A DNA stretch of 64,000 nucleotides. Source: Holophagaceae bacterium. GTDB lineage: Bacteria; Acidobacteriota; Holophagae; Holophagales; Holophagaceae. The stretch covers positions 124,001 through 188,000 of the forward strand of contig JADKKO010000001.1 in the NCBI GenBank assembly GCA_016720465.1, in the 5' to 3' direction. How positions within the stretch are numbered: the first letter of the stretch is position 1; every line of letters starts with the position of its first letter. Position numbers and translations under genes: made by a program. The notes below the pieces were generated by a model. The model saw only the letters and a program-made list of their open reading frames with translations, ran no database searches and was not told where the DNA came from. Of this stretch, positions 35,679 to 43,699 are shown piece after piece.

Positions 35679-37598
35679 ATGTCTTCTTCGACGGCATTGC
35701 ATCCAGTGAAAAAGGGATCCCGGATGCCCAGGAAGTCCCCCGTGCCCTGCGACCTGGACATCGCCCAGGGGGCGGAAACCCGGCCCATCCTGGAGATCGC
35801 GGGGGAATTGGGCCTGAACGCCCATGATGTGGAACTCTACGGCCCCTACAAAGCCAAGGTGAAACTGGAAGTGCTGGAACGGCTGAACCATCGGCCCAGT
35901 GGGAAATACATCGATGTCACCGCCATCACCCCGACGCCTTTGGGTGAAGGCAAAACCACGGTCACAGTGGGATTGAGCCAGGCCCTGGGCGCCCAGCTGG
36001 GCCACAAAGTGGTCACCTGCATCCGGCAGCCCAGCCAGGGCCCGACCTTCGGCATCAAGGGCGGCGCGGCGGGCGGGGGCTACAGCCAGGTGATCCCCAT
36101 GGAGGAATTCAATCTGCACCTGACGGGCGACATCCACGCCATCACCGCCGCCCACAACCTGGCGGCCGCGGCTTTGGATGCGCGGATGCTGCACGAGGCG
36201 AAGCTCGATGACGAGGCGCTCTTCGACCGGCTCTGCCCCAGGGACAAACAGGGCTTGCGCCATTTCGCCTCCAACATGCGCGGACGTTTGATGCGCCTTG
36301 GCATCTTCAAGTCCGATCCCGAGGACCTCACTTCGGATGAAAGGCGGCGCTTCGCGAGGCTGGACCTGGATCCGGACCGCATCGCCTGGCGCCGCGTGCT
36401 GGACACCAGCGATCGTTTCCTGCGGGGCGTGACCATCGGACGCGGCCCCGAAGAGCTGGAATTTTCCAGGGAATCGGGCTTCGACATCACCGTGGCCAGC
36501 GAAATCATGGCGATCCTCGCCCTCACCACGGGGCTCACGGACATGCGGATCCGCCTGGGGCGCATCGTGGTGGGTCTGAATAAAAACGGCGAAGCCGTCA
36601 CCACCGAGGATCTCGGCGTGGCGGGCGCCATGACCGTGCTCATGCGCGATGCGTTGAAGCCGACCCTCATGCAGACCCTTGAAGGCACGCCGGTGCTGGT
36701 GCACGCGGGTCCCTTCGCCAATATCGCCCAGGGCAACAGTTCCATCCTGGCGGACCAGATCGCTTTGAAATTGGCCGACTACGTGGTGACTGAATCAGGT
36801 TTCGGCGCCGACATGGGCATGGAGAAATTTTTCGACATCAAGTGTCGCACCTCGGGTCTTGTGCCAGATGCGGTGGTGATGGTGGCTACCATCCGGGCGC
36901 TGAAAATGCACGGCGGCGGCCCCAAAGTGGTCGCGGGGAAGAACCTTGATCCCGTCTACCTGGAAGAGGACCTGGACCTGCTGGAGAAAGGGCTTCCGAA
37001 CCTCTTCCACCACATCGCCACCGCGCGGAAATTCGGCGTGCCGGTGGTGGTGGCGGTCAACGGTTTCGCCACGGACTCCATCAGGGAACAGGAATTGGTG
37101 TGCAAGGCGGCCATCGAGCATGGGGCCGCGGAGGCAGTCGTGTGCAGCGTCTGGGCTGAGGGCGGCGAAGGGGCGGTGGAACTGGCGGAAGCGGTGATGC
37201 GCGCGGCGGACCAGCCCAACGATTTCCATTTCCTGTATCCCCTGGAAGCCAGCATCAAGGAAAAAATCGAAGCAGTCGCAACCGAAATCTATGGTGCTGA
37301 CGGCGTGGATTATTCACCCGAAGCCGAAGCGCAGATCGCCGAGTACGCGCGCCTGGGCTTCGACCGGTTGCCCATTTGCATGGCCAAGACCCACCTGAGC
37401 CTGAGCCATGACCCGGCGCTGAAGGGCGCTCCCAAGGGTTTTCGCATCCCCGTCCGGGATGTGCGGGCGTCGGTGGGCGCGGGCTTCCTCTACGCCCTGC
37501 TCGGCAAGATGAGCACCATGCCGGGCCTCCCCACGCGGCCTGGCTTCTACGATGTGGACGTGGATCTGGAAACGGGCCGGATCATCGGGTTGTTCTGA
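35679..37598 (+). CDS. fhs: Formate-tetrahydrofolate ligase
   Basis: 639 residues, in the longer class compared with the roughly 556-residue clostridial enzyme. It activates formate onto tetrahydrofolate with ATP, feeding C1 metabolism. Seen are the nucleotide site PTPLGEGKTTVTVGLSQAL, RQPSQGPTFGIKGGAAGGGY, the EFNLHLTGDIHAITAAHNL helix and FANIAQGNSS. GGGAG five bases ahead selects the ATG at 35679. A 7-bp hairpin (35620-35641, GGCCTCT / AGAGGCC) lies in its leader. No ZTP riboswitch could be convincingly fitted. Confidence 0.92.
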   Translation: MSSSTALHPVKKGSRMPRKSPVPCDLDIAQGAETRPILEIAGELGLNAHDVELYGPYKAKVKLEVLERLNHRPSGKYIDVTAITPTPLGEGKTTVTVGLSQALGAQLGHKVVTCIRQPSQGPTFGIKGGAAGGGYSQVIPMEEFNLHLTGDIHAITAAHNLAAAALDARMLHEAKLDDEALFDRLCPRDKQGLRHFASNMRGRLMRLGIFKSDPEDLTSDERRRFARLDLDPDRIAWRRVLDTSDRFLRGVTIGRGPEELEFSRESGFDITVASEIMAILALTTGLTDMRIRLGRIVVGLNKNGEAVTTEDLGVAGAMTVLMRDALKPTLMQTLEGTPVLVHAGPFANIAQGNSSILADQIALKLADYVVTESGFGADMGMEKFFDIKCRTSGLVPDAVVMVATIRALKMHGGGPKVVAGKNLDPVYLEEDLDLLEKGLPNLFHHIATARKFGVPVVVAVNGFATDSIREQELVCKAAIEHGAAEAVVCSVWAEGGEGAVELAEAVMRAADQPNDFHFLYPLEASIKEKIEAVATEIYGADGVDYSPEAEAQIAEYARLGFDRLPICMAKTHLSLSHDPALKGAPKGFRIPVRDVRASVGAGFLYALLGKMSTMPGLPTRPGFYDVDVDLETGRIIGLF

Positions 37599-37817
37599 TG
37601 GGCGGATTGGCTCCCAGCCGCATTCTTCGGTATGGTCAAACCAGAGGTCTTGGATGAATCCTGGATGCCGACAGAAGAACCGGCGCGCGGAGCACGAGGC
37701 CAGGTCTGCCTGCGGAGAGGCCGCGGCCTGAAGCCTCTGCTGAGGCGGTCCAACTCCATCGAACGAACCTGCGCCTCTCCGGGGGCGCGCATTCCATTTT
37801 CAATTTCCAGGTGAACC
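37599..37817 (+). other. Leader region of the tryptophanase gene, no gene
   Basis: 219 bp without a supportable gene. AGAGGC...GCCTCT (about 37719-37743) and GCCTC...GAGGC (about 37738-37752) share the middle strand and are mutually exclusive, an attenuator-like arrangement. There is no T-run and no convincing TnaC-like peptide with the needed Trp and C-terminal Pro. Confidence 0.35.
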
Positions 37818-39188
37818 ATGATCCACACCATCATCGAACCCTTCCGCATCAAGGCCGTCGAACCCATCCGCATGAGCACACGCGCTGAACGCGAAGGCTG
37901 GCTTAAAGAGGCCAAATTGAATGTCTTTCTGCTCCCGGCAGAACACGTGCTGCTGGATTTCCTGACGGATAGCGGCACGGGCGCCATGAGCGCGAAGCAG
38001 TGGGGCGCCATCATGGAAGGCGACGAAAGCTACGCGGGTTCCAATTCCTTTTTCCGGCTGGAAGCGGTGCTGAAGGACCTCACGGGCTACCAGTACATCA
38101 TCCCCACCCACCAGGGGCGCGCGGCGGAGCGGATCTTCTTCAGCGTGGCGACCAAGAAAGGCGACCTCGTCCCCAACAACACCCACTTCGACACCACCCG
38201 CGCCAACCTGGAATACCAGGGGGCCGAAGCCGTGGACCTGGTGATCCCCGAAGGCCTGCAGCCGCGCACCATCCACCCCTTCAAGGGCAACATCGACCTT
38301 GTCCGCGTGGAGGAGCTGCTCAAGCGCGAAGGCCACCGCATCCCCTTCGGCATGATGACCCTCACCAACAACAGCGGGGGCGGCCAGCCCGTGAGCCTGG
38401 CGAATCTGCGCGCTTACCGCGAGCTGCTGAACCGCTACGGCAAGCCGTTGATCCTCGATGTCTGCCGCTATGCGGAAAATTCCATGTTCATCAAGCTGCG
38501 GGAAGAGGGCCAGCAGGACCGCAGCGTGAAATCCATCGCCCAGGAGATCTTCAGCCTGGCGGACGGCTGCATGATGAGCGCCAAGAAGGACGGCCTGGTG
38601 AATATAGGGGGCTTCCTGGCCCTGAACGACGCCAATTGGGTGGAAGCTGCGAAGACCCTCCTCATCCTCACCGAAGGTTTTCCCACCTACGGCGGACTGG
38701 CGGGCCGCGATCTAGAAGCCCTGGCGGTGGGGATAGAGGAAGGCCTGCATGAAGACTACCTGCGCTACCGCCTGCGCACCGCCGAGTACATGGGCGAAAA
38801 GCTGAAAGCGGGTGGCGTCGCCATCGTGGAGCCCACCGGCGGGCACGCGGTGTACCTGGACGCCAAGGATTTCCTGCCTCATCTGGATCCTGAAAGATAC
38901 CCCGCCTGGAGTCTTTGCAACGCCTTGTATCTCGAGGCCGGAATCCGCGGCGTGGAGATCGGCTCCGTCATGTTCGGCAAGCGCCTGGAAGATGGGACCG
39001 AAACCTACAGCGCGATGGAACTGGTGCGTCTGGCCTTCCCCCGCCGCATGTACACCCAGAGCCACTTCGACTACGCCGCCGAGGCCATCTGCGAACTGAA
39101 AGCGCGGGCCCACGAAGTGAAGGGCGTTTCAATGGTCAAGCAGGCCAAGTACCTACGGCACTTCACTGCTGAGTTCGAGAGCGCGTAA
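37818..39188 (+). CDS. tnaA: Tryptophanase (PLP beta-eliminating lyase)
   Basis: 456 residues of the tryptophanase / tyrosine phenol-lyase family, which split the aromatic amino acid to indole or phenol, pyruvate and ammonia. The PLP lysine is in MMSAKKDGLVNIGG. Specificity residues favour tryptophanase: FDTT (tyrosine phenol-lyase has FTTT) and GVEIGS (tyrosine phenol-lyase has SMERG). Some segments (AMSAKQWGAIMEGDESYAGS, GGLAGRDLEAL) look more like tyrosine phenol-lyase, so the call is good but not absolute. AGGTG precedes the ATG by 4 nt. A long hairpin with T-run ends the transcript. Confidence 0.82.
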   Translation: MIHTIIEPFRIKAVEPIRMSTRAEREGWLKEAKLNVFLLPAEHVLLDFLTDSGTGAMSAKQWGAIMEGDESYAGSNSFFRLEAVLKDLTGYQYIIPTHQGRAAERIFFSVATKKGDLVPNNTHFDTTRANLEYQGAEAVDLVIPEGLQPRTIHPFKGNIDLVRVEELLKREGHRIPFGMMTLTNNSGGGQPVSLANLRAYRELLNRYGKPLILDVCRYAENSMFIKLREEGQQDRSVKSIAQEIFSLADGCMMSAKKDGLVNIGGFLALNDANWVEAAKTLLILTEGFPTYGGLAGRDLEALAVGIEEGLHEDYLRYRLRTAEYMGEKLKAGGVAIVEPTGGHAVYLDAKDFLPHLDPERYPAWSLCNALYLEAGIRGVEIGSVMFGKRLEDGTETYSAMELVRLAFPRRMYTQSHFDYAAEAICELKARAHEVKGVSMVKQAKYLRHFTAEFESA

Positions 39189-39193
39189 GCAGG

Positions 39194-39304
39194 AAAAAAA
39201 CACCACGCGGAGGGTAGCGGAGGAGCTGAGGGTAGCGGAGAAAAGCATTTCTTCCTCAGCTACCCTCCGCTTTTTCTCCGCTACCCTCCGCGTGGTGTTT
39301 TTTT
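39194..39304. terminator. Very long inverted repeat / terminator after tnaA
   Basis: 39194-39222 and 39276-39304 form a perfect 29-bp stem ending in a run of T. Inside, GCTGAGG (39225-39231) pairs with CCTCAGC (39254-39260) and a further short hairpin forms. The word GGAGGGTAGC recurs in the arms. It is much longer than a normal terminator and belongs with the other large intergenic inverted repeats. Confidence 0.8.
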
Positions 39305-39316
39305 TCGCTATTCCGA

Positions 39317-39553
39317 TTACCTGATGAACCGCACCACGGCGATCTTTCCGTTCTTCACTTCGTAGATGGCGACAGCGTGGATGGGGTCGCCGCCGGTGCC
39401 CGTGATGGCCTCTTCATCCAAGTCGTAATTCCCGACCACCATGCGTTTGACGAGATGGCAGTGGAGCGCCGTCAATTTCTGGAAACGGTCACGGTAGCGG
39501 GCCTTGAAGGCCTCTTTGCCGCGGGGCTGCTCTTTTCCGTTAAACTTCGGGAC
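39317..39553 (-). pseudogene. Remnant of a SnoaL/NTF2-like protein (C-terminal part)
   Basis: The minus strand encodes about 79 residues, ...RGKEAFKARYRDRFQKL...MVVGNYDLDEEAITGT...IHAVAIYEVKNGKIAVVRFIR and a stop. This is the C-terminal two thirds of a nuclear-transport-factor-2/SnoaL-like fold. No start or N-terminal helix region is present; an in-frame stop lies at 39554, next to the putative riboswitch. A single-base shift would add only about 35 unrecognisable residues. I regard it as a truncated fragment left behind when the CLC locus was joined here. Confidence 0.55.
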
Positions 39554-39563
39554 TTACCGATCT

Positions 39564-39612
39564 GGCGATGGTGTCCGCCCCATAACCGCTCCACGAGCTG
39601 CGTCGTCGTTGT
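39564..39612 (+). promoter_or_regulatory. Partial fluoride-riboswitch-like (crcB motif) sequence
   Basis: GGCGATGGTGTCCGCC followed by CATAACCGCTC-CAC-GAGCTG matches the 5' two thirds of the fluoride aptamer: P1 hairpin with GAUGG loop, AA linker, then GCUC/GAGC and CUG. The 3' part normally reads GAUGRCNCCUAC and pairs back to the loop; here it is CGTCGTCGTTGTAG, so the pseudoknot strand is absent or degenerate. It precedes a CLC-F-type fluoride exporter candidate by 120 bp, which makes chance less likely. Confidence 0.45.
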
Positions 39613-39649
39613 AGAATCACCCAGCGAATCGAAGCCAAGCACGGCATAA

Positions 39650-39700
39650 GGGGCCGTAACAGAATAGTCAGAAGAGCACTGACTATTCTGTAACGACCCC
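39650..39700. repeat. 22-bp inverted repeat upstream of the CLC gene
   Basis: 39650-39671 and 39679-39700 pair at 20 of 22 positions around a 7-nt loop (AAGAGCA). There is no T-run. It may be an expression platform, an operator or a repeat element; it ends 34 bp before the CLC start. Confidence 0.7.
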
Positions 39701-39734
39701 TAATGGCGCCTGCGAACTCGATGGAGGCGTAGGC

Positions 39735-40976
39735 ATGGGTAACTTGAAGCGAAGGCTGGGTTGGACCGCCTGGGATTTGGGCATGGGCTCGGCGGTGGGA
39801 GCGCTGTCCGGCGCGGCCTCGGCGGGATTTCTCTGGCTGCTGGGGCGGACGATCCGCCTTCGGCAAGAGCATCTCTGGTTGCTGGCGCTGCTGCCGGTCT
39901 TCGGCCTCATCTCCGCCTGGATGTACCGGCGTTTCGGCAAGGAATCCGAAGGCGGCGGATCGCTGATCCTGGACGAAGTTCTGGAATTCAGGGGTCGCGT
40001 GCCTTCGCGCATGGCGCCGCTGGTGCTCATCGGTACGCTGCTCACGCATCTCGGGGGCGGCAGCGCCGGCCGCGAGGGCACGGCGGTGCAGATGGGCGCG
40101 AGCCTGGCGCGCTCCTTGGGCAAGCTGCCCTTCGCCTGGCTGCGGTTGAACAACTCGCGGCAGCGGCTGCTGCTCATGGCGGGTGTTTCGGCGGGATTCG
40201 GCTCGCTCTTCGGGACACCCGTGGCGGGAGCGATCTTCGGCATGGAAGTCATCGCCATCGGCAAGCTGCACTACGAAGGCATCGTCATCTGCGCGGCGGC
40301 TTCGATGGTCGCCAATTGGGTCTGCCGCGGCCTGGGCGCGGATCCCATCCGCTACGCGGTGTCTGCGCCTGGATTCACCGGATCTTTGGGCCTCAAGGTG
40401 GCGCTCTTCGCCTTGCCGGTGGCCCTCACCGCGGCCGTGTTTTCGGAGTTTTCCCATCGCCTTGCAGCCTGGACGAAGGCGAAATTCGCAGACCGCTGGA
40501 TGCTGCGTCCTTTGGCGGGCGGGGCGGCGGTCATCGCCCTGTTCTTGCTCTTGCGCGAAGACGGCTACCTGAATCTGGGCCTTCCGTTTTTGGATGCCAT
40601 CTTTCAACAGCACGCCGCGCAGCCTCCTTGGGCCTTCGCAGCGAAGCTTGCCATCACCTGTGTGACCATCGGATTCGGGTTCAAGGGCGGCGAGGTGACG
40701 CCGATCTTCGTCATCGGCGCCCTGCTGGGCGCGGCCCTTGCCCCGGCCCTCCAGGTTCCGATCCCCTTCCTTGCGGCCATCGGGTTCATCGCCCTCGCGG
40801 CCGCCGCCAGCAATACGCCGCTGGCCTCCATGGTCATGGGCATCGAACTGTTCGGCGCAGCCTTCGCCGGGCCGATGGCGATTTCCTGTTTCCTGGCGTA
40901 TGTGCTGGTCGGGCATCGGGGCATCTACGGCGGACATCGCGTCCATACTGCCAAGCAGAGCGGGGGAGAATCCTGA
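39735..40976 (+). CDS. CLC-family antiporter, CLC-F (fluoride) type
   Basis: 413 residues with the CLC fold of many membrane helices. The motifs are those of the fluoride-exporting clade: GGSAGREGTAVQMG (GREGT rather than GREGP), a GGGSLILDEVLE segment in place of the GSGIP chloride motif, RMAPLVLIGTLLTHLGGG, and GFKGGEVTPIFVIGALLG near the selectivity filter. CLC-F proteins exchange fluoride for protons and protect against fluoride. GGAGG seven bases upstream supports the ATG. The MFS gene follows with a one-base stop/start overlap (TGATG). Confidence 0.8.
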   Translation: MGNLKRRLGWTAWDLGMGSAVGALSGAASAGFLWLLGRTIRLRQEHLWLLALLPVFGLISAWMYRRFGKESEGGGSLILDEVLEFRGRVPSRMAPLVLIGTLLTHLGGGSAGREGTAVQMGASLARSLGKLPFAWLRLNNSRQRLLLMAGVSAGFGSLFGTPVAGAIFGMEVIAIGKLHYEGIVICAAASMVANWVCRGLGADPIRYAVSAPGFTGSLGLKVALFALPVALTAAVFSEFSHRLAAWTKAKFADRWMLRPLAGGAAVIALFLLLREDGYLNLGLPFLDAIFQQHAAQPPWAFAAKLAITCVTIGFGFKGGEVTPIFVIGALLGAALAPALQVPIPFLAAIGFIALAAAASNTPLASMVMGIELFGAAFAGPMAISCFLAYVLVGHRGIYGGHRVHTAKQSGGES

Positions 40977-42190
40977 TGGCAGGCGAGCGCTGGCTCAACC
41001 GCACGGTCTGGGGGATGGCCTTCACAAGCTTCCTCTCGGACCTGGGCCACGAAGCCCAAAGCACCTTGCTGCCTTCGTTCATGGCCGCTTTGGGCTTGCC
41101 GCCGGCGGCGCTGGGCGCGGTGGAGGGCATCGCGGACGCGGCATCGAGCTTCATGAAGCTGGGCGCGGGCTGGTTTTCGGATCGCATCGGGAAGCGCAAA
41201 GGCCTTGTGGTCTTCGGCTATGCGGCCACAGGACTGGCTTCGGGCATCATCGCCATGGCTTCCGGCTTCCCCCTGATCCTGTTCGGGAAGTTTTTCGGCT
41301 GGCTGGGACGCGGCGTGCGAGGGCCGCTGCGGGATGCGATCCTCACCGACAGCATTCCGGCCGATGCGCGGGGCAGGGCCTTCGGATTCCACCGCGCCGG
41401 GGACACCCTGGGCGCCATTCTCGGACCCGCATTGGTGGTGGGCTTGCTGGCCTGGGGCGCCGAAGCTGGATTCCCGGCCCTGCCTTGGAACCGCACTTTG
41501 ATGATGTGGACGCTGTTGCCGGGGCTATTGTCGGCGCTGGCTTTCGCCCTGATGGTGGCAGAAAGGGCGCGCTCCAGACCGAAGCTGCTTTCTTTCCGGC
41601 ATGCGCTCAGGCAGATGCCCTCCACCTTCCGAGGCTACCTGGCGGGCGTCGGCATTTTCGGCGCTGGGGATTTCGCCCACACGCTGCTGATCCTCGCCGC
41701 CACTCAGCTCTTGTCGCCGCGCATGGGAGCCGCCAAAGCCGCCACCTTCGGCGCCGGGCTCTACGTGCTGCACAATCTGTTCTACGCCTTGTCCACCTAT
41801 CCCGCAGGCGCCATCGCGGATCGATTCAAGACCCACCGGAAAGTCCTGGGGCTGGGGTATCTTGCGGGGATTTCGGTTCCCCTCCTGCTCATCGGCTGCT
41901 TTGTGAAGGGCTGGAACAGCCTGCCGCTGCTGGCGCTGATCTTCTCCGTGGCGGGCCTCGTGAACGGGATCCAGGACACCCTGGAGGGGGCCACGACGGC
42001 GGAGCTGGCCCCAAGCGACCACCGCGGCCTCGCCTTTGGTCTGCTGGGCGGTGTGAACGGCTTCGGCGATCTGCTCTCAAGCCTGCTGGTGGGCCTCCTC
42101 TGGACCCTGCATCCCGCCTGGGGTTTCGGCTATGCGGCAGCCTGCATGGGCCTTGGCGCCTTTTTCACCCTGGCGGGAAAAGATCCATGA
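40976..42190 (+). CDS. MFS transporter
   Basis: 404 residues, about 12 membrane helices, A-motif GWFSDRIGKRKG between helices 2 and 3 and a partial copy AGAIADRFKTHRK in the second half. It begins MAGERWLNRTVWGMAFTSFLSDLGHEAQS, a start often seen in exporter-like MFS proteins of unknown substrate. Its ATG shares one base with the stop of the CLC gene, so the two are co-translated and may act in the same stress response. A short hairpin terminator follows. Confidence 0.82.
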   Translation: MAGERWLNRTVWGMAFTSFLSDLGHEAQSTLLPSFMAALGLPPAALGAVEGIADAASSFMKLGAGWFSDRIGKRKGLVVFGYAATGLASGIIAMASGFPLILFGKFFGWLGRGVRGPLRDAILTDSIPADARGRAFGFHRAGDTLGAILGPALVVGLLAWGAEAGFPALPWNRTLMMWTLLPGLLSALAFALMVAERARSRPKLLSFRHALRQMPSTFRGYLAGVGIFGAGDFAHTLLILAATQLLSPRMGAAKAATFGAGLYVLHNLFYALSTYPAGAIADRFKTHRKVLGLGYLAGISVPLLLIGCFVKGWNSLPLLALIFSVAGLVNGIQDTLEGATTAELAPSDHRGLAFGLLGGVNGFGDLLSSLLVGLLWTLHPAWGFGYAAACMGLGAFFTLAGKDP

Positions 42191-42264
42191 AACCCGTTAT
42201 GCGAGCTGTGGTTCCGCTCTTGGCGTGCGCGGCCTGGGTTCCAAGATCGGTATAAAAAACAGCC

Positions 42265-42289
42265 ACCCGTGGGACAGGAACGGGTTTTT
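42265..42289 (+). terminator. Intrinsic terminator after the CLC-MFS pair
   Basis: ACCCGT (42265-42270) pairs with ACGGGT (42280-42285) over a 9-nt loop, followed by a T-run (42285-42289). Confidence 0.6.
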
Positions 42290-42315
42290 CAACTGAGGTG
42301 GCCTATCTTTGGGAC

Positions 42316-43125
42316 ATGGGCGCGATCCAGGAAATCCGTGCGGCTGCTGTGGCCGGGCTTTTCTATCCTAGGGAAGCGGATAGGCTTAGCCGCGACATTC
42401 AGATGATGCTCAAAGGGGCAACCAGGCAGGAAGCTCTGCCCGGGACGATCAAGGCCCTGATCGTCCCCCATGCGGGGTACATCTATTCCGGGCCGGTCGC
42501 CGCCAGCGCCTATGCCCAGCTCCTTCCGCTCCGCGAGGCTATCCGCCGCGTGGTGGTGCTGGGTCCCACCCACCGCGTGCTGGTGTCCGGCCTCGCCTTG
42601 CCCGGGGTCCAGGCTTTTGAAACGCCCCTGGGAAGGATTCCGGTGGATAGCGACGCCGTGCATTTCCTCAAGCCGTTGCGCCAGGTATCCATCAATCCGG
42701 CCGCGCACGAGCCGGAGCATTCCATCGAGGTTCAACTGCCTTTTCTCCAGATGGTGCTTGCGGACTTCCAGCTGGTACCGCTGGTCGTAGGCGATGCCCC
42801 GCCCAAAGCCGTGGCGGAAGTGATCGAGGCCCTGTGGGGAGGACCGGAAACCTTGATCGTCGTGAGTTCGGACCTCTCCCACTACCATTCCTATGAAACC
42901 GCCCAGAACATCGACCAGCACACCTGCGCCGGCATCTCGGAACTGCAGGGGGTCGGCAGCCACGAGCAGGCCTGCGGAGCCACCCCCGTGAATGGCCTGC
43001 TGCTCGCGGCCAGGCAGCACCGGTTGACTCCCCACCTGCTCGATCTGCGCAATTCCGGGGACACGGCCGGGGACCGGGGCCGGGTCGTGGGCTATGCGTC
43101 CTTCGCCTTCACCGGGGAGCCCTAG
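42316..43125 (+). CDS. amrB: AmmeMemoRadiSam system protein B (MEMO1-like)
   Basis: 269 residues, homologous to human MEMO1 and to extradiol-dioxygenase-like folds. Landmarks are AAAVAGLFYPREADRL near the start, PHAGYIYSGPVAASAYA with the first conserved His, LGPTHRV, EHSIEVQLPFLQ and VVSSDLSHYHSYETA. The usual N-terminus (RxxAVAGxFYP) favours the ATG at 42316 over a GTG 18 nt earlier. It starts a three-gene operon with proteins A and the radical SAM enzyme. The biochemical role of the bacterial system is not settled to my knowledge. Confidence 0.88.
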   Translation: MGAIQEIRAAAVAGLFYPREADRLSRDIQMMLKGATRQEALPGTIKALIVPHAGYIYSGPVAASAYAQLLPLREAIRRVVVLGPTHRVLVSGLALPGVQAFETPLGRIPVDSDAVHFLKPLRQVSINPAAHEPEHSIEVQLPFLQMVLADFQLVPLVVGDAPPKAVAEVIEALWGGPETLIVVSSDLSHYHSYETAQNIDQHTCAGISELQGVGSHEQACGATPVNGLLLAARQHRLTPHLLDLRNSGDTAGDRGRVVGYASFAFTGEP

Positions 43126-43127
43126 GC

Positions 43128-43694
43128 ATGGGAACCGACCGCGGGCCGACGCTCCTGGCCATCGCACGCGGCGCCATCGCCGAACAATTGGGCGAACCAG
43201 TTCCTGGTTACGAGGCGGCCGGCTGGCTTCAGGAACCCGGCGCGACATTTGTCACGCTTCAGTTGAACGGCGAGCTCCGCGGCTGCGTGGGAAGCCTGTC
43301 CGCGAAGAAACCGATCCGGGAGGATGTGGAATGCAATGCGCGGGCCGCGGCTTTCCAGGACTCGCGCTTCAAGCCCCTGTGCCGGAGCGAATATCCAGGC
43401 ATCGAGATCGAGGTTTCCCTGCTTTCGCCCCTGGAACAACTGACCTTCGACAGCCAGAAACAGCTCCTCAGATTGCTGCGCCCCGGCGTGGACGGCCTGG
43501 TGCTGGAATATGATTGGCAAAGGGGCACCTTCCTGCCGCAGGTATGGGAGCAACTGCCGGATCCGAATGTCTTCTTGGCCCACCTGATCCAGAAGGCAGG
43601 ATTGCCCGCGGGCTTCTGGTCCGATGGGGTCCGGATCTCCCGGTACACGGTGGAGAAGTGGTGCGAGCATGGCAGCCCGGCGTTGCACGGGTAG
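43128..43694 (+). CDS. amrA: AmmeMemoRadiSam system protein A (AMMECR1 domain)
   Basis: 188 residues of the AMMECR1 family. The hallmark LRGCVGSL is present (LNGELRGCVGSLSAKKP), along with NARAAAFQDSRF, the IEIEVSLLSP strand and GVDGLVLEYDWQRGTFLPQVWEQLP. The gene starts 2 nt after the stop of the B gene and ends 5 nt before the radical SAM gene, so the three are transcribed together. Confidence 0.9.
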   Translation: MGTDRGPTLLAIARGAIAEQLGEPVPGYEAAGWLQEPGATFVTLQLNGELRGCVGSLSAKKPIREDVECNARAAAFQDSRFKPLCRSEYPGIEIEVSLLSPLEQLTFDSQKQLLRLLRPGVDGLVLEYDWQRGTFLPQVWEQLPDPNVFLAHLIQKAGLPAGFWSDGVRISRYTVEKWCEHGSPALHG

Positions 43695-43699
43695 CGCCA

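Noticed and set aside
34437..36704. A 755-codon minus-strand frame across radA and fhs
   Set aside because: It is a shadow of fhs and an out-of-frame reading of radA with repetitive Arg/Gly/His content; both real genes are well conserved.
37632..37814. 60-codon frame in the tnaA leader considered as a TnaC-like regulatory peptide
   Set aside because: It has a Trp but no fitting Trp-Pro spacing, poor composition and no Rho or T-run context.
37818..39188. Tyrosine phenol-lyase as the identity of the PLP lyase
   Set aside because: The specificity positions read FDTT and VEIGS as in tryptophanase, although overall similarity to both enzymes is mixed.
39540..39647. Extending the SnoaL remnant through a one-base frameshift to an ATG at 39647
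   Set aside because: The added residues do not resemble the SnoaL N-terminus and overlap the riboswitch-like sequence.
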